Positions 56,407 to 64,000 of a stretch of DNA of 64,000 bases are shown piece after piece (within the stretch, counting starts at the first letter, position 1; the number at the start of each line of letters is the position of its first letter). The stretch lies in assembly GCA_951804985.1 (NCBI GenBank), contig OX638132.1:88044696-88108695 (forward strand), read 5' to 3'. This DNA comes from Dryomyza anilis. Taxonomy: Eukaryota; Arthropoda; Insecta; Diptera; Dryomyzidae. The notes under the pieces are model-generated. The model did no database searches. It saw only the letters and a list, made by a program, of their open reading frames with translations, and had not been told where the DNA came from. The translations under genes and the position numbers were made by a program.

Positions 56407-56630
56407 TACACCTAGAAAAAAATTCCCTCAAATCCCATTAAAATTGGTCAAGAGGACAATTATTGAGTTAATGGTATACAAAAAAATAAATCTTTTCATA
56501 TAAACTCGATGGCAATGTCATGGTATTTCTAGTATTTAATGGTATTTTCCGATTAAAATAATAATTTATTCTTTTGACTATTTTGAATAGTAAAAAACTA
56601 TTATTTATAAAGTATTTTTTTCTGGGTGTA
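56407..56630. mobile_element. TA-flanked MITE, CACCCAGAAAAAA family, copy 2
   Basis: CACCTAGAAAAAAATTCC at the left and TTTTTTTCTGGGTG at the right, with TA on both sides. About 95% identical by eye to 23765-23986. Confidence 0.9.
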
Positions 56631-58311
56631 GGTAGGTGTAGATGAAAAGTCATACTCATATTTCTTGTATCTACAATTTCCCTAAACGCTTACAGATTAC
56701 GTATTGGTATTGGTTTTTGAAATACTTATCATGTTTTTCGAGATAAAGTAGCGAATATTTTGAAAAATAAAACCTTATTGGTTATTTATTTTTCGACATC
56801 TAGATGAACACTAGATTCGACTTCAGATTCGAGATCAGCGACCATTAAATCGTCATCCAATTGGAAGATGAGAGAAAAAGTTGCATTTTTGTTGCATTGT
56901 GTTATCGTCGAAATTTCAGTTTCTTAAAGATGATGACTGGAGCTACAAATTACCAATTAATAAATGAAAACATACCGTAACCCCTTTTGAACCTTTTTAA
57001 TTTTGCCTTTTAATAAACTGAAAAACACAAAATTAATTTTTCCAGAATTGATATATTCATTCCATATATTCATATTGAACCCATTTACATTTAAATTCAA
57101 TATAAAAAATGTAGGCCGACTTGCACTTCAGAAATTTGTATATTAGACCTGTTTTCTAAAGTCTTGGATTCGAACTTTGAATACTGGATAATCTACAAAA
57201 CATGGGATATAGGTTTACAATGGTACAATGTATACAATCTGTCTGAGAATTTAATGTGGTTAGAATTAGTGCTTAGAATTATAACAAGATGTGCGAGTTG
57301 TTAGAAATTATTAAAAACAATTTATGTTTGAAATGTGTTTAACACTTCATCGAATTGGCTTGTAAAAGTACACAACAAAATTCATTGGAAAGACCTTTTC
57401 GGTAAAACCATATTTTATAATATGTTATTAGAAACCTCAGTCATTGTTTCCATAAAATATTAATAAAATCCACATTAAACCTCAAAATATCTTCCAGATA
57501 CTTATCCCAAATAATGTTGATATTATGTTATTTATTTTAAATTTAAATTACTCTGTGGTTCATTTAACAATTTTCACAGTAATGAGCTCGGCATCATGTC
57601 ATGTCATGTCAACTCAAATCTTTTGCTTCCACATTTTGCAGTTCACAACATTTTCATGCTCCACTTTGTTGAAGGGGTCAGTTGCATTATTTTTACTTTT
57701 CTTTTTTTTTTGTTGGTTTGGTATGTTCGGAATTTGCTGCTGCTGCCTTGGCATTATGCCGTCAATATTATCCTTTAGCTGTTCACCAAATATGTAGTTT
57801 TTGCAATGTTTTGCTGTGGCCATTCATGTCATTTTTTGCAATGGTTCATATGCGATAGTTGAATCGCGTTTTATAAATTATTTTATGATGTTCTTTTTTT
57901 GTGTTGTTCTGACCGGTCTCATGTTTATTTAGCGTGTGTAATACAATATTTAAATTTCAAAGTTTGAGTATTCGCAAATACTAGTATGTTTTTATTTTTA
58001 AAAAATTTCAACTAATTGGTCTAATTTTATTAGAAATATTGTAGTATTTTAACTAGTGTGCTCTTTATTAATGTATTTTACTACTATATTCTTTAAAGTG
58101 TACTTCTTATAAAAATTAAAATTGCTTCCCCTTACAAGAATTAGGTCATCCACCAAAAGCTTTGTTAACTACTTCATGTTATTTATTTCAAAATTTATAG
58201 TAACAATTCCGAATATAAATAAAATGCATGCGGTAACATTTAGTATTTCTGTGGCGCAAAATTCGAATACACACTCTCCTTAATTATTTGCGAGTTGGTT
58301 ATGATACCAAG
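56631..58311. other. AT-rich spacer, nothing recognised
   Basis: 57525-57797 has a slightly higher GC content with a poly-T run and TGCTGCTGC. Its 90-codon frame is rich in Phe, Cys and Ser from the pyrimidine bias. No gene called. Confidence 0.4.
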
Positions 58312-58655
58312 TAAAGGGTTTTTCATTAAGAGCGCTACAAAAGTTTTTTCAAGGGTTTTTCAACAGGGACGCTACAAAAGTAGAGCGACAGAGACAGCAA
58401 ACGACGCCATATTTCTTACCGCTCTTTTGACATTTCTCTTCAGTCAGCTTTGCCATTTCATGATTGAAAGATATACGAGTCAACAACGAGTCGAAATTAT
58501 TAAAATTTACTACCGAAATTCGAATTCGTATATCTTTTCATCATGAAATGGCAAACCTTACTAAAGAGAAATGTCAAAAGAGCGACAAGAAATATGGCGT
58601 CGTTTGCTGTCCCTGTCGCTCTACTATTGTAGCGTCCCTGTTGAAAAACCCTTTA
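58312..58655. mobile_element. Mariner-derived foldback MITE, complete
   Basis: TA-AAGGGTTTTTCA at the left and TGAAAAACCCTT-TA at the right. The left terminus is doubled (a second CAAGGGTTTTTCAAC 40 bp in). The left arm reaches ATGATTGAAAGATATACGAG and on through codons reading IERYTSQQRVEIIKIYYRNSNS, the N-terminus of the transposase. The fold then returns through GAATTCGTATATC to the inverse of the same start region. Confidence 0.92.
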
Positions 58656-61600
58656 TTATACCCTGTAGAGATTTTATTATTTTCGTTTTGACAAATTTAA
58701 GAGTTTGATGCAAAGGTATCTCCATATTTTTTGTTGCTCAACAAACGAAGAAACTATATATTTCCCGGTGACAACGATATCAGCTACAATTCCTTTGAAT
58801 TTCGGTTTAAAATCGTCTGACTATAAACGTTAAGTACGCTCGTTTTGAGATTCATTTTGTTGCCAGCATACGACAAAGTAAAGAAATTAAAATTTTTGTA
58901 TATGAAAAATAGTTGGAGAAACAAAAATATTTAATAACGTTCGAATCAATGAGCGAAACGAACAAAACGTTTGAAATACGTTATACCAATTTTAGACATA
59001 GGGTACTGGAAACGAATCGTAGTCACACGATAATAAAAAGGTGCATGGTTTGTTGTTTTCGATTTAGTTTTTTTTTATTTATGATGGTCAACTGAGTCAG
59101 AAAAAATATGACTTTCATTAAAAAGAAATATTTTTTTGACGCCAAAAGAAAAAGTTGAAACTTCTTTCATCGCATAACATAGGAATTCTTGACTCTTCCA
59201 TCGTATAACATAGACATTTTGAGTAAGAAACATTTTATGGAATTTTGTTGTTCGGGAAAACTTTCTTGTAGGAATATTTTTTGCGAATATATATTGATAC
59301 TTTTCCGACTACTTCTACTGTTTATTACTCCTTAAATTGTTTCGATATCAATTTAAAATGATGGTTAAATATTAAAATACCAACTTAGATTATTTAGCGA
59401 AAGTTATCCTCAGAAATGAACAATGAACCGTTTGCGTACAAAAAAAAACCGAAATATAGCGAAATGGAAAGATATACGAGCCAGCAACGAGTCGAAATTA
59501 TTATTCTGTTCGAAAATCAGGAATTCAGTTGTTTGTAAACAACAAACTTAAAAAAAACATAGAATTCTATAGAATTTCACATATACTCAATTTTGAAATC
59601 CCGGTGCCTAATGGTTCCGCAAAGAACCAACCAAAAATTCGAAAAAATCCACTAAAATAAAAAACTGCATTTATTTCAAACACTGACAATAGCTTCTAGA
59701 TACTATAGCGATCAGCTTCGATTTTGACCAATTCACCACAATAATATTTTTTTGAAAGTACGCCGTTTTACAAATGTTAATTTTCTTAAGGTTGGTTGTC
59801 CTTACTTGACATACAGCCGGAGAATGAAGTTTGTTTCACAGTGGCGCTTGGATCAATAAACATTTTAAAAGTAAAAGGGGGAAGATTAATTAAAAATCGT
59901 TGAACAAAGTTTTAATTTTCATCCACTGGTTCCTGGCGGAACCAGTGGGCATTTAAGGGTTAACAAAAAACAATTGAAAAATACATCACTTCAATTTATT
60001 TGTCTACTAAATTTCACATTTGTTTTCAAATGACTTACTTTTCATTTTATTCACTCACTTAAATATTTTGTTCGACTGTAGCTATGACGTGGTTTTTCAC
60101 AACTGGCGTGAATTGCGCATTGGGTTAGGATCTGTCAACAAAAAAAAAACAAATAATGAAATCCATTTTTTTTACTCTTCAACGAATATGATTTTATATT
60201 ACTGTGTATTTTTAAGTTCCCGTTATAGTTGAAACTTTGTTGTTCACATTTATGAAAGATACAGTTAAAACAATACTTACTAAGCATTTGTTTAAAACTT
60301 TCTTTGCAGGCCATACAAGTGTCCTGAGCTCACACAAAACCTTAAACGGATAACGACAAATGGTTTCGAATCTTTGACGCTGATTATGGTGTTATTATTA
60401 TCCACCATAGAATACACCAACTCTAATTTCAATATTGAACAAAAATTTTTAATAACATAAAATGTACATTCAACTGACAGCGTGAACAATGCCACATGCA
60501 GTGTAGTTCTGTGATTAACATTTAACTAATATTGAGGCTGACAACCGGCATGTCCTGTAGAATTAAAAAAAAGAACAGCTAGAGTTAAAATAGTGTACCA
60601 ACAGGTCACATCGCTGTTAGTCGATCGGGCCTTTGAATGGCTTTGCGATAAACTTGCGATAAAGAACACTTTCCGTTCGCCTTTGCAAACAATTGTACAT
60701 CAAACGGAATATCTAAAACTGTGTACTAAAGTACGCGTCTGTAATTATTTTAATAGCAGTTTAAGTTGTGTCAGACATAGCACGTGGTAGTGTTGTAAAT
60801 ATGAATTAAATAAATATAAATCGCGTGACAACAATTTATAACAAAATTAAATTTCAAAGAGTGTTTTTTAAAAAGTTCTTTAACGAATTAAACTATACAA
60901 AGTGGGAATTTTTGCGCCTATTGTCTTCTCTTATGATCGGGTAAGTTTTATAATATACAATATTTATATTATTGATATTGCGTAGTATATACTAAAAAAA
61001 AGCATATTGAAAGTTTTTCGAAAAGAGTAACATGTAAATGTTGGTCTTAATTAAATTGCCAAAAGATATTCCTGACCAATGCAGGGAAAACAATTTTATT
61101 TCTTTTTATTGTTAAGTTCTTTCCAAGGGCTTTTACATTTGACTAGAACTAATGAAATTGACTACAGACCAGTTTTGATTTTATTAGATATGTGTCAAAA
61201 TAAAAATATTAGGAATTGAGAAATTTTGAAGTAGGCACATTTTGATGGTAGTTGTAATGATAACTTTTAGAATTGTAGACTTTATTTATTTTTTATAAAA
61301 TAACCATAGTTCAGGAGATGCCATATACTCATGTAATGCCCTGTAGTCTCGATGTTTGTCTGGAATTACACTATGAGATTTTCTAAGTTATAATGAAAAG
61401 CACAAGAATGGTGCACAACTGGGTATTGAAAAACAAATGCTCAAAAATTGGTCTATTTTTAGTCAAAAAATGAGTCCTTTTTGCTTCATATCTCAGGTCT
61501 TGGTAAAGGAATTTAAAAAATTGATATGTACATATTATTTGTGTTCTGTTATGCATGTTTTGAATAAAATAAAAATAAGTCTGACATTATAATAAACGCT

Positions 61601-62145
61601 TACCAACCAATAGAATCCTCAAAAACGTGATTTTTAGTTTTTGTCAAATATCCTTGAAAAAACTGGAAAAAACTGAAAACGCCATTATTCTTAGAATGTT
61701 CAAATCCATAAGAATATGTAACTTTCTTTTCTGGTGTCGAAAATTTTTGTCAAATGTGCGCACAGTGTTATATTAAAAATGTCGGAAATAAAGAGCCAGG
61801 GAGATTGTTCCATAAACTTACATACACAGAGGGAAAAAAAGTTCTAAAATTTAGAAGAAATCAAAGAGTATACGGAGTGATATACAGCTAAACGGAAAAA
61901 TCCTTAATTTCAAGAAAAGGAATTACTTAGTTGCCAAAAAAGGAAATAAGTAGAATTATTCTTGAATTCAGTTATTAATTACTTAGGTATCAAAAAAGTA
62001 GCTAAGTAGAATTAGACTGGAAGTTAGTTATAAATCAGAAATGTTATTGTTTTCGTCTCAAAATTTAATGAACACCTGTTCGTAAATTTGTTGTTTTTTC
62101 GATCTTGCTCTGTCGCTATTATGTTTTGTTTTGCGTTGTCCGCCA
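58656..62145. other. AT-rich stretch without a recognised gene
   Basis: 59465-59503 is a scrap of the mariner start region (ATGGAAAGATATACGAGCC). 61829-62040 begins CACAGAGGGAAAAAAAG and has AATTACTTAG words in pairs, perhaps an old MITE. Several 60-75 codon frames show no domain or codon texture. Confidence 0.45.
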
Positions 62146-62161
62146 GTCAGCGCCATCTGTT
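62146..62161 (-). promoter_or_regulatory. CTCF-like motif (weaker)
   Basis: On the minus strand AACAGATGGCGCTGAC fits the CTCF core (AGATGGCGCTG). Single occurrence, outside recognised repeats and just upstream of a family B copy. Confidence 0.35.
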
Positions 62162-62227
62162 TGTTCGTTTGTCTGTCTGTCGATATGTTCAAAGTAACTA
62201 AAAGCAATTATTTCGAAGCTAACATAA

Positions 62228-63006
62228 AACGAGTTGGGAAAGTTAGGACACATGGGGCGGACTTATATAGTCGGTCGGGCCCGACTATGGAATACCCTAC
62301 ACTCCTATTGGATATATTAGTGGTATAATTTGGTGGGCAAATTTTTAATAATTTACGACTAAAATTTCCACTACAAAAATCGGTAAAAAATTAAAAAATC
62401 ACGCCCATTTTTGGAACATATATTTTAGGCGAATTCTAACAATATGCTTTAATAATAATAATAGTTTGACGCTACAGTACAGTGTAGAAATTCGGCCGAG
62501 CTCTCTCACCATTTTGAGCTGTGCGTGTTATTTTTGTACTCAAAGTGGTGGGACCTACAGTTTATTGCCGAATCCGAACGGCGGGTGAGAGCTTTTCATA
62601 AGCAATGGTTTTACTCTCGTAGGTTTGCCATTTACTGACGAGAGGTAGCGCGGTATAGAAAAATGTTTCTATGAAAAGATGTTGTTAGCCCCAGTCCAGG
62701 CTTGAACCGGGGACCTTTCGGCTCGCAGTCCAACGCACTAACCACTGAGCTACCGCGGCTCTAATACTTTTCGAGTTATTGGTTCCCAAAAAGTTATATG
62801 TAAGTGACTTGTATGGGAGGTGGGCGTGTCCGTTTACCGATTTGGTTTATTTCCAAACTCAGAACCATTTTTTGGCTAAAACATATTGAAACGAAATTTC
62901 ATCGCATTCTGAAAAGTATTTTTCAGGTTATTCTGTATTCGGTCAGACAGCAAGACAGCAAGACTGACGGACAGACAGTCGGACATGAATAAACGGACTC
63001 GGGTAG
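62228..63006 (-). mobile_element. Family B (GTCT)n repeat, 5'-truncated, with SINE inside
   Basis: Minus-strand copy from GAGTTGGGAAAGTTAGG and the TAGTCGGTCGGGCCCGACTA palindrome (62269-62288) to GGACTCGGGTAG. The last 130 bp or so, up to the TATACCC terminus, are missing, and GC-rich unrelated sequence follows. A SINE splits it at 62450-62761. Confidence 0.87.
62450..62761 (-). mobile_element. tRNA-derived SINE, copy 11, full length
   Basis: Complete minus-strand copy with (ATT)n tail, B box (plus-strand AGGCTTGAACC) and A box. Inserted in a family B repeat, so it is the younger of the two. A few bases of the family B sequence near the insertion point are missing and no clear duplication is seen. 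Confidence 0.93.
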
Positions 63007-64000
63007 AGGAGGCGGGCCGTAATTGTGTACCATCCAATAAAAAAATCACTCATTTTTTACATTTGGTTCTTCTGTTGTAAAATAAAATATAATGTTAAGA
63101 TGATAAAATTGTCCATTGATTTTCGTTAAAAGCGCCGTAGGCATTTTTTTTTTGCTATTTTTTGTCTGGTTGAAATATATCGAAAAAATGTTCGAATTTC
63201 TTTGATCCTGCCAAAAATGTTGTCTGGGGTATATTCAATGGAGTATATTTCTAACACTTGAGACAATATTATAAAATAGATCTAACAATCATCCAAAATG
63301 GTTCAAGCATATAGAGATATATTTTAAAAACATTGCGATGTGGAAAATGTTTAAATATCCTAACATAAATTTTGCTGTACGAAAATTACGAAATTTTAAA
63401 AATTAGCAACGAGATCGGATTTTTGTTATCCAAGTTAGTTCGAGAAAACTTCGAGGCATAAATCACTTCTTACCAAATTTATTAGGTTTTTGTTACAAAT
63501 AATACCTAAACATATTGTAAAAGTTTGTTTTTAAAATATCATATATAATTTTGATATTTATATAAATTTGAAAAGGGTTCCTTTTTATGCACAATTTATT
63601 TAAATTGCAAGGGCAATCCATTGATTCGATGTTCGGCATTAAGAGTTATGACGAAGTTTGTTTTACTATCCTTAACACGAGGTTTGCAGTATTCTACGGT
63701 TGAGTTTTTTTCTACAACCACAAAAAGTAATTATTGATTTTTTTTTTTTTTTAATCATTGGACCACAGTATCTCTGGAGAGGGTGAGTCTTGAACTCTGG
63801 TAGATTTGGTGTGGAATGTCTCTAATACAAAAAGTTTTAGTTACTAAAAAAAGATATTAAAATGAATCCAATTCCAATTTGTACAATGCAAGACTCTTGT
63901 CTGCAAATTTTTTAATCTTTTTTTATTCTGATTTTTATTTGATACTGGAGTTGATTCCGAAAATGGTTTTGTTAAATACTGTCCAGTTTTTAAGATTTTT
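63007..64000. other. AT-rich end of the window with repeat scraps
   Basis: About 63395-63460 (TTTTAAAAATTAGCAACGAGATCGG) is a scrap of the ATCGATATCG TIR family. 63745-63817 matches the inverse of the repeat at 52591. No gene. Confidence 0.5.

Overview
This window reads as intergenic or intronic DNA from a higher fly (Diptera, Brachycera). It is AT-rich and has no long intact open reading frame and no rRNA or true tRNA gene. It is packed with non-autonomous mobile elements of fly type: (GTCT)n-bearing repeats, a Helitron pair, mariner/Tc1 remnants with the DD41D spacing known from tephritid 'rosa' elements, hAT elements, solo LTRs and many TA-flanked MITEs. The organism is an inference from these families and cannot be narrowed to a species from the sequence alone.

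Layout. 1-5.4 kb: pieces of a (GTCT)n repeat (family B) and three long T/G-rich tracts, two of them duplicates of each other. 6.6-8.8 kb: a Helitron swollen by a 15-bp minisatellite, a degenerate tandem duplication, and a possible small secreted-protein gene on the minus strand. 9.4-10.7 kb: a GC-rich hairpin with arms of about 0.5 kb. 11.8-21.1 kb: SINE copies, TIR elements and a nest of family A repeats. 22-27.4 kb: MITEs, a GC-elevated island with several short open frames, and an internally deleted mariner copy. 28-41 kb: more family A copies, SINEs, mariner foldbacks and two CTCF-like motifs. 41.2-43.1 kb: a multi-layer nest (SINE containing a hAT containing another SINE and a solo LTR). 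43.2-46.3 kb: a mariner fragment, then the best candidate for a promoter with a spliced 5' UTR exon. 46.7-53.9 kb: TIR elements, a textbook non-autonomous hAT, a SINE, a second solo LTR and the second Helitron. 54-64 kb: a GC-rich island with a broken open frame for a type II membrane protein, more MITEs, and a family B copy with a SINE inside.

Protein coding is thin. The only recognisable proteins are two broken mariner transposases (26.7-27.3 kb and 43.6-43.8 kb). Four other coding candidates (8.4, 13.0, 25.4-26.5 and 54.4 kb) rest on codon texture alone and are given low confidence. The repeat layer is well supported, because copies can be compared within the window and several carry exact target-site duplications. 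The most notable points are a tRNA-derived SINE family in a fly, foldback MITEs that carry the start codon and first 20 or more codons of a mariner transposase, a CTCF-like motif inside a dispersed repeat, the GC-rich long hairpin, and the dated nest at 41-43 kb.
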